A DNA stretch of 64,000 nucleotides from Sanguibacter suaedae (GTDB taxonomy: Bacteria; Actinomycetota; Actinomycetes; Actinomycetales; Cellulomonadaceae), in NCBI RefSeq assembly GCF_016342785.1, contig NZ_JAEINH010000004.1:186001-250000 (forward strand). Direction: 5' to 3'. The notes beneath the pieces are model-generated. The model did not search any database and had not been told where the DNA came from. It was given only the letters and a program-made list of their open reading frames with translations. Made by a program: the position numbers and the translations under genes. Shown here in pieces: positions 51,016-59,970 of the stretch (its first letter is position 1; every line of letters starts with the position of its first letter).

Positions 51016-52332
51016 TCAGAAGCCGAGGTTGGCGACCTCGGAGACGGCCTGGTCCCAGGCGGCCTGGGGGTCCTGCGAGCCGTCCACGTCGACACGCGTG
51101 ATGGCGTCCTGGACGGTCTGGTGGATCGCGAAGTAGTTCGCGCCCTTGAAGGGCTGGGCGATCTCGTCGAGCGCCTTGGCGCGGCTCGAGAAGATCTGAC
51201 CCGTCGGGGCCTCGTTGAAGAACTCGTTGGTCGCGGCCTGGAGCTCCTCGGAGTCCTGGGCCTCGATCTGGCTCGGGAACGTCCCGGCGTTGCCGAACGC
51301 CTTGATCTGCTGCTCAGGGGCGGTGAGCCACTGTGCGAGCTTCGTGGCCTCCTCGACGTGGTCGCCGGTCGCCGGGACGGTCAGGAACGACCCGCCCCAG
51401 TTGCCGCCGCCGCCGGGGAAGACGTCCGCGATGTCCCAGCCGGTGACGCCACCGGAGCGCTCCTCGATGGGTCCCTGCATCCAGGCGGGGCAGAGCATCG
51501 TCGCGAAGCCGTTGTTCTGGAACGCGTTGTCCCAGTCGGGCGTCCACTGCGTGAGGCCCGCGGAGAGGGTGTCGGAGGCGGCGAGCAGCTGCTCGTAGAT
51601 CGCCTTGACCTCGGTGTTGGAGGCGAGGTCGGTGGGCTCACCGGTCTCGGGGTCCTCGTAGGCTGCCTCGACCTGGCCGATCATGCCCTGGAGGGTGGCG
51701 ACGGAGGAGTCGAACCAGGGGACGTCGGACGCTGCGGCGAAGGTCTCGCCGGCCTCGAAGTAGTCCTCCCAGGTGCCGTCGGCGCCGCCGAGGAACTCGG
51801 CGACGGACTCGCGGTCGGAGGGCAGGCCGGCGGCCTCGAAGAGGTCGGCGCGGTAGCAGATGGCCTCGGGGCCGATGTCCGTCCCGTAACCGATGAGCTT
51901 GCCGTCGGGCGTGCGGCCCTGGTCTTCCTTCCAGCCGAGCCAGCGGCCCTCGACGGCCGGGTCCTCGAGGTCCGCGAACGCGTCGGGGATCTGGGAGAGC
52001 TCGGGCATCCAGTCGATCTCGATGCCCTCGATGTCGGCGAGGCCGTCACCACCGGCGGCAAGACGCGTGGTGAGGTTGGTCCGGGCGTCGCCGGACTCGG
52101 CGGCCCGGGTGTGCTCGATCTTGACGCCGGGGTTGGCGTCCTCGTACTCCTTGAGGAGCTCGTCGGTGTACCCGAAGTCGTTGAAGGTCGCGACGGTCAG
52201 CGTGATGTTGCCGTCCGCGTCCGTGCCGCCGTTGTCGTCGTCGCCGCCGGAGCAGGCCGAGAGGGTGAGCGCGAAGATGGACGCGCCCGCGACAACTGTG
52301 GTCAGCCGTCGGTTGCGGGTAGAACGGGTCAT
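51016..52332 (-). CDS. cebE: Cello-oligosaccharide-binding lipoprotein CebE
   Basis: 438 aa. Signal peptide with lipobox LSACSGG (Cys27), then an extracellular solute-binding protein of family 1 (ITLTVATFNDFGYTDELLKE, GKLIGYGTDIGPEAICYRAD, WTPDWDNAFQNNGFATMLCP, WGGSFLTVPATGDH). The closest group I recognise is CebE-like. It heads the operon, and its ATG 52332 has AAAGGAG upstream. The operator boxes lie 121-168 bp upstream of the start. Confidence 0.9.
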   Translation of the reverse strand: MTRSTRNRRLTTVVAGASIFALTLSACSGGDDDNGGTDADGNITLTVATFNDFGYTDELLKEYEDANPGVKIEHTRAAESGDARTNLTTRLAAGGDGLADIEGIEIDWMPELSQIPDAFADLEDPAVEGRWLGWKEDQGRTPDGKLIGYGTDIGPEAICYRADLFEAAGLPSDRESVAEFLGGADGTWEDYFEAGETFAAASDVPWFDSSVATLQGMIGQVEAAYEDPETGEPTDLASNTEVKAIYEQLLAASDTLSAGLTQWTPDWDNAFQNNGFATMLCPAWMQGPIEERSGGVTGWDIADVFPGGGGNWGGSFLTVPATGDHVEEATKLAQWLTAPEQQIKAFGNAGTFPSQIEAQDSEELQAATNEFFNEAPTGQIFSSRAKALDEIAQPFKGANYFAIHQTVQDAITRVDVDGSQDPQAAWDQAVSEVANLGF

Positions 52333-52452
52333 GTCGAGGACTCCTTTGTCGACGGTGGCGGCACCTGCGCCGCGCAGTCCGGTCTGTGACGATCGCGAGC
52401 GGGCACGGGGGTGAGCCTGCTCGTCCTGCGGCACGGTGACGCTCCCCAGGAT

Positions 52453-52466
52453 TGGGAGCGCTCCCA
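52453..52466. promoter_or_regulatory. CebR/CelR operator, perfect copy
   Basis: TGGGAGCGCTCCCA, identical to the 14-bp palindrome described for Streptomyces CebR and Thermobifida CelR. It lies 121 bp upstream of cebE. Confidence 0.92.
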
Positions 52467-52486
52467 TGCGTCAGGCATGATCCTGA

Positions 52487-52500
52487 TGGGAGCGGTTCCA
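52487..52500. promoter_or_regulatory. CebR/CelR operator, imperfect copy
   Basis: TGGGAGCGGTTCCA, 12 of 14 positions as in the perfect box, 34 bp away centre to centre. A tandem arrangement suggests cooperative binding or looping. Confidence 0.7.
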
Positions 52501-52529
52501 CATGTCAAGCACCGTCCCCGCCGACTGCG

Positions 52530-52544
52530 CTGCAAGCGTTGCAG
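52530..52544. promoter_or_regulatory. Possible additional LacI-type site
   Basis: Inverted half-sites CTGCAA and TTGCAG around GCG. It resembles generic LacI-family operators and lies 43 bp beyond the second ceb box. The regulator is unknown. Confidence 0.35.
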
Positions 52545-52640
52545 AAATCGCAGAACCGCAGGTCAGAAGCCTGCAGCCATGCGGGCCTATGCGGAATCGT
52601 TACGTGCGACACAGTGCCCTCCGCGCCGGAGGCGGCGACG

Positions 52641-53156
52641 TCAGACGGCCCCGTCACGTCCCAGCCACGTCGCGAGGTGCACGGCCTGCTCCTGCAGCGC
52701 GCGCTCGATCGCGTCGGCCGCGGCCTTCTCGACGGCCGCACCGAACAGCGGGACCGAGGACCGCACCTCGCCCGCGTACGTCATCACGGAGGCTCCGTCG
52801 TCGGCCGGCGTCAGGCGCACCGTGCCTGTCATCATCACCGGCGCTCCGGTGATCTCGACCGCCACCGTCGCATGGCGCTCGCCCTGCCCCGCCTCCGGTG
52901 CGGCGGCCCACGCCTCTGCCTGCCGGATCTCCAGCTCGGTGCCCACGAACGAGCGGACGTGCGGGGGGATCTGGTCGCTCGCGATCGTCCGGCGCACCGC
53001 GGACGTCGCCGACCCGTCGGCCCCCGCGGTCACGTCGACCTGGACGAGGCGGGACCCGGTGCGCTCGGCCGTGAACCGGATGAAGTCCTCGTCCGTCACC
53101 GCAGCCACCACCGCGTCGGTCGTCGCAGGAAGGTGCAGGTCGATGCTGAGGTCCAT
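52641..53156 (-). CDS. DUF2505 protein (START/polyketide-cyclase-like)
   Basis: 171 aa. MDLSIDLHLPATTDAVVAAV at the N terminus, then a beta-rich body (VDVTAGADGSATSAVRRTIA, APVMMTGTVRLTPADDGASV) and a long C-terminal helix (KAAADAIERALQEQAVHLAT). It matches DUF2505, a lipid-binding START-like fold common in actinobacteria; the ligand is unknown. Divergent from pdtaS. ATG 53156 after GGAG. Confidence 0.85.
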   Translation of the reverse strand: MDLSIDLHLPATTDAVVAAVTDEDFIRFTAERTGSRLVQVDVTAGADGSATSAVRRTIASDQIPPHVRSFVGTELEIRQAEAWAAAPEAGQGERHATVAVEITGAPVMMTGTVRLTPADDGASVMTYAGEVRSSVPLFGAAVEKAAADAIERALQEQAVHLATWLGRDGAV

Positions 53157-53236
53157 CAGGGTTCTCCTTCGCGGGTGTCCTACGGGCCCGAGCCTACCGA
53201 ACGGCACCCCTGCGGAGAGTGCGTACGCTCGTGGAC

Positions 53237-54703
53237 GTGTCGACAATGAGTGATCTCGTCTCCAAGCACAGCACCCTCGACGCGGTGGAGGCCGAGTGGT
53301 TGCACCTCCTCGTGGGGGACTGGCAGCTCATCTCGGACCTCGCGTTCGCCGACCTCGTGCTGTGGCTGCCGACCTCGGACGGTGGCTTCGTCGCGATCTC
53401 GCAGTGCCGTCCGAGCACCGGGGCGACCGTCCACTACGACGACATCGTCGGGACCTTCGCGCCCGAGGGCCTCCGCCCCCAGCTGGAGCGGGCGATGGTC
53501 GAGGAGCGCACCCAGCGGTCGCGCGAGCCCCGCTGGTTCGGCACGTACGCGGTGCGGGAGGAGGCCGTCCCCGTCGTGCACGCCGGCCGTCCGGTCGCGG
53601 TCGTGGCGCGGCAGACGAACCTCGGCAGCGGGCGCACCCCCAGCCGGCTCGAGCTCAACTACGTGGAGGCCGCCGACGACCTCATGAGCATGGTCGCGTG
53701 CGGGGACTTCCCGTCCCCCAACGCCGCGACGGGCCCGCGCCGCGGCGCGCCGCGCGTGGGGGACGGTCTCATCCGCCTGAACTCGGAGGGCGAGGTCCTC
53801 TACGCGAGCCCCAACGCACTGAGCTGCTTCCACCGCCTCGGCGTCATCGGGGCCCTCGTGGGCGAGTCCCTCATCGAGGTGACCGCCGAGCTCATCGAGC
53901 ACAAGATGCCGGTCGACGAGTCGATGCCGCTCGTCGTCATGGGACGCGCGCCGTGGCGGACGGAGATCGAGTCGCGGGGTGTGTGCCTGTCGGTCCGTGC
54001 CGTCCCGCTCACCGACCGGGGCAAGCGCATCGGTGCGGTGCTCATGTGCCGCGACGTGTCCGAGCTGCGCCGCCGGGAGCGGGAGCTCATCACCAAGGAC
54101 GCGACCATCCGGGAGATCCATCACCGGGTGAAGAACAACCTGCAGACCGTCGCCGCGCTGCTGCGCCTCCAGGCGCGGCGCATGAAGGTCCCGGAGGCCA
54201 AGGAGGCGCTCGAGGAGGCCATGCGACGGGTCGCGACGATCGCGCTCGTCCACGACAGCCTGTCGCAGACGCTCGACGAGGAGGTGGAGTTCGACGTCAT
54301 GGTGGGGCGTGCGCTGCGGCTCGCCGCCGACGTCGCCTCGGCCGACGTGAGCGTGCGGACCGTGGCCAGCGGGTCCTTCGGTCTGGTGCCCGCCCAGGAC
54401 GCGACGGCGCTCGCCCTCGTGCTCACCGAGCTGGTGACCAACGCGGTGGAGCACGGCCTGACGACCACCGGTGGCGGGACCGTGGAGATCCGTGCGGCTC
54501 GGGACGGCAACGCCCTGTCGGTCACGGTGTCCGACGACGGGTGCGGGATGGCGGACGGGCATCAGCCGGTCGGGGGGCTCGGCACCCAGATCGTGCGGAC
54601 GCTCGTGACGAACGAGCTCCAGGGGTCGATCGAGTGGCGGCCGCGGGACGGCGGCGGCACTGAGGTGGCCGTGTCGATCGAGCTCCGCGGCGTCCGGTCC
54701 TGA
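53237..54703 (+). CDS. pdtaS: Sensor histidine kinase PdtaS
   Basis: 488 aa from GTG 53237; ATG 53246 and GTG 53219 are alternatives. N-terminal GAF-like domain (LVGDWQLISDLAFADLVLWL onward), a PAS domain (~175-295), then HisKA_2 with phospho-acceptor His in IREIHHRVKNNLQTVAALL and the HATPase (LALVLTELVTNAVEHGL, VSDDGCGM). No membrane helices, so cytosolic. Homologues phosphorylate the antiterminator PdtaR, whose gene is not in the window. The WhiB gene is convergent with it, as in other actinobacteria. Confidence 0.92.
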   Translation: MSTMSDLVSKHSTLDAVEAEWLHLLVGDWQLISDLAFADLVLWLPTSDGGFVAISQCRPSTGATVHYDDIVGTFAPEGLRPQLERAMVEERTQRSREPRWFGTYAVREEAVPVVHAGRPVAVVARQTNLGSGRTPSRLELNYVEAADDLMSMVACGDFPSPNAATGPRRGAPRVGDGLIRLNSEGEVLYASPNALSCFHRLGVIGALVGESLIEVTAELIEHKMPVDESMPLVVMGRAPWRTEIESRGVCLSVRAVPLTDRGKRIGAVLMCRDVSELRRRERELITKDATIREIHHRVKNNLQTVAALLRLQARRMKVPEAKEALEEAMRRVATIALVHDSLSQTLDEEVEFDVMVGRALRLAADVASADVSVRTVASGSFGLVPAQDATALALVLTELVTNAVEHGLTTTGGGTVEIRAARDGNALSVTVSDDGCGMADGHQPVGGLGTQIVRTLVTNELQGSIEWRPRDGGGTEVAVSIELRGVRS

Positions 54704-54731
54704 CGCTCCTCCGGGAGGTGCTGGACGCACG

Positions 54732-54766
54732 GGAGCCCCGCACCCCTCGAAAGGGGGCGGGGCTCC
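54732..54766. terminator. Bidirectional terminator between pdtaS and whiB
   Basis: Stem GGAGCCCCG/CGGGGCTCC (54732-54740 with 54758-54766), extended by an inner CCCCT/AGGGG pair, with loop CGAA. It serves both convergent genes. Confidence 0.75.
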
Positions 54767-54798
54767 TGGCGTGTCTCGCCGCTCTGCGGCGACCGGCC

Positions 54799-55047
54799 TC
54801 AGCTCGCGCGGCGGGCGCGGGCGGTGCGGCGCTTGAGGGCGCGGCGCTCGTCCTCCGAGAGGCCGCCCCAGACGCCGGCGTCCTGTCCGGACTCGATGGC
54901 CCACTTGAGGCAGGTGTCGACGACGTCGCAACGGCGGCAGACAGCCTTGGCCTCGTCGATCTGGAGGATCGCCGGGCCGGTGTTCCCGATGGGGAAGAAC
55001 AGCTCCGGGTCCTCGTCGAGGCAGGCTGCGCGGTGACGCCAATCCAT
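54799..55047 (-). CDS. WhiB-family transcriptional regulator (WhiB1 type)
   Basis: 82 aa. Four cluster Cys (C9, C37, C40, C46) bind [4Fe-4S]. The turn motif GVWGG follows at 58-62, then a basic C terminus (RRALKRRTARARR) for DNA contact. MDWRHRAACLDEDPELFFPI is the WhiB1 start. In mycobacteria WhiB1 is essential, senses NO and binds the primary sigma factor. ATG 55047 after AGGAG. Confidence 0.93.
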   Translation of the reverse strand: MDWRHRAACLDEDPELFFPIGNTGPAILQIDEAKAVCRRCDVVDTCLKWAIESGQDAGVWGGLSEDERRALKRRTARARRAS

Positions 55048-55397
55048 GGGCACTCCTAGGCAGGGGGGAACCAAGCCGATGGGTACGGGGGCTTGGTGGG
55101 GTGTGTAACTGCTGGTAACCAGTTCACACCTCGTGGGACGGCTGCACAAGGGTTACGGGAAGGTTTCCTCTGGGTGACGGCTGAGGTCTTCGTCACATCT
55201 GTGGTCGGAAGAGGGTCGAGTCTGGGGTATAAGGGACGGCCGGTGCGGTGTTCTCGGCGCGGGATTCCGCGGTTCCTGGGTGAAGCGCGAGTGTGTGCTC
55301 CGCGACGCTGCTCGGGCGGGTGTCACGAGCAGCCCTCCGCTTCAGATATTCTCCTGGCACCTATGGACACCGACGGGCCTGGATCCTTCTTCCGCTC
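55048..55397. other. 350-bp gap upstream of whiB
   Basis: No gene found. Besides the inverted repeat at 55101-55129 it holds a TATAAG (55228-55233) that could be a + strand -10 for the membrane-protein gene at 55398, and a short AT-rich stretch around 55346-55352. Otherwise no assigned structure. Confidence 0.65.
55101..55129. promoter_or_regulatory. Inverted repeat upstream of whiB
   Basis: GTGTGtAACTG (55101-55111) and CAGTTCACAC (55120-55129) are inverted arms with a one-base bulge, 54 bp upstream of the whiB start. It is probably part of the whiB promoter control region; the binding protein is unknown. Confidence 0.5.
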
Positions 55398-55883
55398 ATG
55401 CGCGACGCCCGGGGTGGCGCGGTGAGCGGCTCGACCGGTGCCCGCGACGGAGGGGACCGCCACGGTCTCGCCGGTTGGTTCCGGTTCCCACGGCCGCGGG
55501 CTGCGCTCCTCGCCTCCGTGGTCCTCGCCCTCGAGGCGCTCGTGCTCGTCGCCCTGGCGGTCCGGGGGATCGTGTCGCTCGTGCACCCGCAGGGCGACGG
55601 GTCGGTCCCGGTGGCCGTGGCCCTCGTGGTGTGCGCCGGGCTGGCCGCCTGGGTGCTCCTGGCGGGCGCCTGGGCGATCGGGCTGGGCCGCTCGTGGGTG
55701 CGCGGGATCGCCTCGACCGTCCAGATCCTCGGTCTCCTCGTCGCCGTGAGCTTCTTCCAGGGTGGGCTCGTCGCCCTCCCGAGCGCCATCGCCGTGGTCT
55801 CCGCGGCCGGCCTCGTGGGACTCTTCGCACCGTCGGTCGTCGAGTTCACGCGCCGCGAGGGATCACCCTTCGACGAGGACTGA
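55398..55883 (+). CDS. Membrane protein, function unknown
   Basis: 161 aa from ATG 55398 (GTG 55422 is an alternative). Four hydrophobic segments (ALLASVVLALEALVLVALAV, VPVAVALVVCAGLAAWVLLA, ASTVQILGLLVAVSFFQGGL, ALPSAIAVVSAAGLVGLFAP) and a short polar C terminus. I do not recognise the family beyond a small four-span protein. Its 3' end overlaps the end of the convergent EssC-like gene by 21 bp. Confidence 0.7.
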   Translation: MRDARGGAVSGSTGARDGGDRHGLAGWFRFPRPRAALLASVVLALEALVLVALAVRGIVSLVHPQGDGSVPVAVALVVCAGLAAWVLLAGAWAIGLGRSWVRGIASTVQILGLLVAVSFFQGGLVALPSAIAVVSAAGLVGLFAPSVVEFTRREGSPFDED

Positions 55884-58800
55884 CCGCCGCGGGATCGCCA
55901 CCTGGAGCGGGACGATCGTGGAGCCCTCCACGAGCACACCACGTCCTGGGACTCGGACCTGCGGGTCCACGTGCCAGGCGAGGTCGACACCGAACACCTC
56001 GGCGCTGCCCTGGGCGGCCGGGTCGAGGACCAGGCCGCGCCGCCGGTTGCGGAGCTCGGCGACGAGTCCCCGGAACGCTCCGGCCGCGGTGCCGGTCGCG
56101 CTCGAGGCCACCACCCGGAGCGTGGGCAGCTGGCCCAGCGTCGCGTGGAGGGCGTCGACGGCAGCCGGGGCGGCGAGACCGAGGGCGTCCAGGTCGTCGA
56201 GCACCACCGTCGTCGGACGCGTGCCCCCGGCCTGCCGCGCCGCCTGGAGGATCCCCTCCAGGAACTCGGCGGCCGCGGCGGGTCCGTAGCTCTCGAGCGC
56301 CGGTACACCGGGAACGGCGACCGCGGACTCCCGCGACGCGACCCCCAGCAGGTGTCCGTACCTCCTCGCGTGGTCGGCCACCACCTGGAGGGCGCTGCTC
56401 CGGCCGGAGCCCGGTGGGCCGCACACGAGCATGTGGCTCCCGGCGGGAAGGCCGACCGGGAGGCCGTGGTCGCCCCCCGCACCGAGCGTGACCGTACGGC
56501 GTCGGCTCTCCTCGTTCTCGGGCTCCACGTCCAGCCGGACGGTCCGGGGGAGCGGCAGCAGGCGTGTGGGCTCCTCGACGGGCGCGTCCGACCGTGGTGG
56601 GTCGGGTGGGAGGGCCACCTGACAGTGGGCGGGCCCGTGCTCGGTGAGCACCACCCCGCGGCCCGGGGCTCCGCCCTTCCCGGCGAACGCCGCCGGGATG
56701 CCGAGGAAGGTGTCGTCCGCGCGGTCGCGGCCCGCGAGGTGGAGGCGCACCCCGACGAGCGAGGACACGCTCGAGGCCGGCGGGTTCGCCGCTGAGACCG
56801 CGACCAGGACGCCCCGCGCGGGGCCCTCCCGCAGGACGCTCACGAGGAGGTCGACGCCGGCACCGCGACGCACCATGCCGAGCGCCGTGAGGGCGTCCTC
56901 GAGCCCGTCGACGACGACGAGGTGCCGGGGCGTGCCCTCGTCGGTCACCCCCGCCCTCGCCCCGGAGGGCGCAGGCGTCTCGGCGAGGAGGACCTGCAGG
57001 AGCCGCGCGAGCCGGCGTGGGTCCGAGCGGTCCACCCACGTCCCCGTCCCCGCGGTCCCCGGCGCCAGACCGAGGTCGTCGCGGCCCACCACGTGGACCG
57101 TGGTCCCGCGCAGCGCGGCCGCGCGGGCCACCGTCCGCAGGGTCGACGTACGCCCGGTCCCCGCCCGCCCGAGCACGAGGAGGTGCCCTGCCCGCACGTC
57201 CCACGACCACGTCCCGTGCTGCTGCGCGTCGGGCTGGTCGACGAGCGCGACCGGGAGTCCGGCCGCACCGGTCACCCCGGGCAGGGAGTCCCACGCCACC
57301 CGGGTGGGCAGGGCGGGCGTCCACGGCACCCTGGGCGTGCCGGTGCCCCGGGCGGTCGCCGCCGAGCGCGCTGCTGCGACGAGGAGGCCCACCTGGTCCA
57401 CGGGAGCCCGGGCCGCACGCTCCGGTTCGCCGAAGGACGACCACGCGGCGCGGGACGGTGCGGACGGGACCCGCCCCCATGCCGGGGCAGGCGTGATGCT
57501 CGCCCCGCGCTCCGACGGAGCGCCCGCCGCGTAGAACGTCTGCACCGCCTCCGGCTCGTCGAGCCCGCGGCGGAGCAACGCCCGCCCCGGGTGTGTCGCG
57601 CTGATCCTCGCGGCCCCCGGGTGGTCGATCACGTCGGTGGAGTCTGCGTCGTCGACGACGCGCAGCGCGATCCGCAGGGAGATGTTGGCGCGCATGTCCG
57701 CGGTGATCGCCCCGCTGGGGCGCTGCGTGGCGAGCACCAGGTGGATACCCAGCGACCGCCCCTGGGCGGCGATCCGCACCAGGCCGGGGATGAAGTCGGG
57801 GTGGTCGTCGGCCATCGCCCGGAACTCGTCGACGACGACGAGGAGCCGGGGGAACGGCTCGTCGTCAGGCCCCGCGAGGTCGCGGTAGGAGCCCAGGTCC
57901 CGGGCGCCCACCGCCGCGAAGGCACGCTCCCGGCGCCGCAGCTCGGCGCGCAGCCCGGCGAGGGCGCGTCCCGCCACACCCGGGTCGAGGTCCGTCACCT
58001 GCCCGACGACGTGGGGGAGCCGGGCGCACGCACCCAGGCTCGCCCCGCCCTTGTAGTCGACGAGTGCGACGGCGAGCGCGTCCGGCGGGTACGTGAGTGC
58101 CAGGCCGAGGACGAGGGTCTGCAGGAGCTCCGACTTGCCGGCGCCCGTCGTGCCGGCCACGAGGGCGTGCGGGCCGTCGCGCAGCAGGTCGACGGTGACC
58201 GGCGCACCACCGGGCCCTGTGCCGAGCGGGACGACGAGCGACGAGGAGGGCGCATGCTGCCAGCGCGCGGCGATCCCTCGGGGAGTGGTGGCCGCGCCGA
58301 GGACGTCGATGAGCGCGACCGATCCGGGAAGGTCCTCCTCGAGAGGCGGCGACCCGTCGCGCCGGTCACCGGCCCGTGCGGTCACCGCGGGCCAGCGCCC
58401 CCGGTCCGCGAGCCCCGCGACGCTGCGTGCGTACTCCTCGAGCCACGCGGCGTCGGGTGCCTCGAGAGGGCCCGTCCGCGGCCGCCGCCCCGGGGCGCTC
58501 CACCGGACGCTGCCCTGCGCGACGTCGGCGCGGGTCGTGCACCAGGACGGGACGTGGTCGCCGGCCGCGACGAGGAGCACCGTCGACCCGGGGTGCGCGG
58601 CGCACCACGCCCCCAGGCGTGCGTGCAGCTCGGGGTCCTCGGTGGCGTCGACCACGACGACCGCGGTCCCCGGAGGCACGGGCAGCGGTGCCGGGGGTGC
58701 CTGCCCGGTACAGCCCGGCAGCCAGCGCGCCCACTCCCAGTCCGGCGCCCGGTCGGGCTCGTGGACCACGGTCACCGGCCCGGCGTCCGTGGCGTGGAGG

Positions 58801-59840
58801 TGCGTCACGAGGCGTCCGACGACCGCGAGGACGTCCGGCCGGTCGCCGACGACGGCGACGCAGGACCCGGCCGGTCCGGCGGGGAGCCGCGACCGCTCGA
58901 CCGGTCGGACAGGTGGCCCGACGGGACGGTCCCGCGGTGCCGTGAGCGCGCTCGCGGCCACGGCGGTGGCGAGGTCCGCCGGGTGCAGCCCGTCGGTGGC
59001 GGCACCCGCGTCGTCGGGGGGTGCGGACCGTGCGGCGCGGCCCCGCAGCAGCGCCGGGCCGAGCACGGCCAGCGGGCCGACGACGGCGAGGAGGATGAAC
59101 AGGGGGTTGCCGAGCGCGACGGCGAGGACGACGGACCCGATCGCGGGGACGGCGGCGGCTGCGATCGTCGGGCCGGTGATGCCGTGCCCGGCGGCCCGGT
59201 CGGAGCCCGACGCGCTCTCCGGGGGCTCGAGGAGCGCGTCGAGGGTGACGTCCTCGAGGGTCGGTGCATCCCTCAGCTGGAACGTCCGGGGCGCAGGACC
59301 GGTGACGTGGATCCGGTCGCCCGGGTGCCACCGCCGCCAGGACCGGCGGACGGGCCGGGAGCGGCGGCCCGCACGGGACCGGACGTGGTGTGCGCCCGGT
59401 GTCGCCCTGGTCGGACCGTCCGCCCGTACCTCGACGACCACGGGGTGCCGTCGGGTGGACCGCAGCCGGACGGAGAGTCCGGTGCCGTCGAGGAGGTCCG
59501 GCTCGTCCGGCCGACGGAGGCGACCGCACCCCGGTCCGGCGAGGACCGCCACGTGGACGGATCCCTCGAGCGCGCGCTCGGTCGCGCTCGGCCGGGACGG
59601 CGAGGTCCGCAGGGTGGCACCTGCCACCAGCGGGGGGTGCCCGACCACGTGGTGCTCGTCGAGGCGCCGGTCGGTGACGTGCAGCGCGGAGTCGAGGAGC
59701 TCGGCGCGTCCGGTGCAGGCGGCGAGGGCGGGCCTGAGGTCGGACAGGGGGAGCCCGCGCGGGACGAGGACGTCCTGGCCGGGGTGGACGGTCACGCGGA
59801 CCGTCCCGTCGGCGGTGGAGGGAGACGGTGTGGGGTGCAC
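55863..59840 (-). CDS. EssC/FtsK-SpoIIIE type ATPase, type VII secretion-like, solitary
   Basis: 1325 aa. The N-terminal ~200 residues look FHA-like (VRVTVHPGQDVLVPRGLPLS). Two hydrophobic segments lie near 235-270 (AAAVPAIGSVVLAVALGNPL, FILLAVVGPLAVLGPALLRG), then three ATPase modules. Module 1 is canonical: Walker A GTTGAGKSELLQ, Walker B LLVVVDEFRAM, and LATQRPSG. Modules 2 (LGRAGTGRTSTL) and 3 (CGPPGSGRSSAL) have Arg in place of the Walker Lys. GTG 59840. No EsxA/B-like WXG100 gene, EccB/D/E or mycosin lies in the window. The role is probably a secretion motor, but the substrates are unknown. Confidence 0.88.
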   Translation of the reverse strand: MHPTPSPSTADGTVRVTVHPGQDVLVPRGLPLSDLRPALAACTGRAELLDSALHVTDRRLDEHHVVGHPPLVAGATLRTSPSRPSATERALEGSVHVAVLAGPGCGRLRRPDEPDLLDGTGLSVRLRSTRRHPVVVEVRADGPTRATPGAHHVRSRAGRRSRPVRRSWRRWHPGDRIHVTGPAPRTFQLRDAPTLEDVTLDALLEPPESASGSDRAAGHGITGPTIAAAAVPAIGSVVLAVALGNPLFILLAVVGPLAVLGPALLRGRAARSAPPDDAGAATDGLHPADLATAVAASALTAPRDRPVGPPVRPVERSRLPAGPAGSCVAVVGDRPDVLAVVGRLVTHLHATDAGPVTVVHEPDRAPDWEWARWLPGCTGQAPPAPLPVPPGTAVVVVDATEDPELHARLGAWCAAHPGSTVLLVAAGDHVPSWCTTRADVAQGSVRWSAPGRRPRTGPLEAPDAAWLEEYARSVAGLADRGRWPAVTARAGDRRDGSPPLEEDLPGSVALIDVLGAATTPRGIAARWQHAPSSSLVVPLGTGPGGAPVTVDLLRDGPHALVAGTTGAGKSELLQTLVLGLALTYPPDALAVALVDYKGGASLGACARLPHVVGQVTDLDPGVAGRALAGLRAELRRRERAFAAVGARDLGSYRDLAGPDDEPFPRLLVVVDEFRAMADDHPDFIPGLVRIAAQGRSLGIHLVLATQRPSGAITADMRANISLRIALRVVDDADSTDVIDHPGAARISATHPGRALLRRGLDEPEAVQTFYAAGAPSERGASITPAPAWGRVPSAPSRAAWSSFGEPERAARAPVDQVGLLVAAARSAATARGTGTPRVPWTPALPTRVAWDSLPGVTGAAGLPVALVDQPDAQQHGTWSWDVRAGHLLVLGRAGTGRTSTLRTVARAAALRGTTVHVVGRDDLGLAPGTAGTGTWVDRSDPRRLARLLQVLLAETPAPSGARAGVTDEGTPRHLVVVDGLEDALTALGMVRRGAGVDLLVSVLREGPARGVLVAVSAANPPASSVSSLVGVRLHLAGRDRADDTFLGIPAAFAGKGGAPGRGVVLTEHGPAHCQVALPPDPPRSDAPVEEPTRLLPLPRTVRLDVEPENEESRRRTVTLGAGGDHGLPVGLPAGSHMLVCGPPGSGRSSALQVVADHARRYGHLLGVASRESAVAVPGVPALESYGPAAAAEFLEGILQAARQAGGTRPTTVVLDDLDALGLAAPAAVDALHATLGQLPTLRVVASSATGTAAGAFRGLVAELRNRRRGLVLDPAAQGSAEVFGVDLAWHVDPQVRVPGRGVLVEGSTIVPLQVAIPRRSVLVEG

Positions 59841-59970
59841 GCCCTCATGGTGCGGGAGAGCCCGGACGTACGGCGCGGGCCCGTGGACGATGAGGATGAC
59901 GTCCTCCGTCCACAGGCCCGCGCTCGGCTCTTCCCGCGGGAAGCCGCGGCAGGGGTGCCCGGACGACGGC

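Larger units (their letters stand above)
52333..52640. other. 308-bp control region of the ceb operon
   Basis: No gene. It contains the CebR/CelR box (52453-52466), a second, imperfect box (52487-52500), and a further LacI-like inverted repeat (52530-52544). It is the only place where such sites cluster in the window. Confidence 0.8.
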
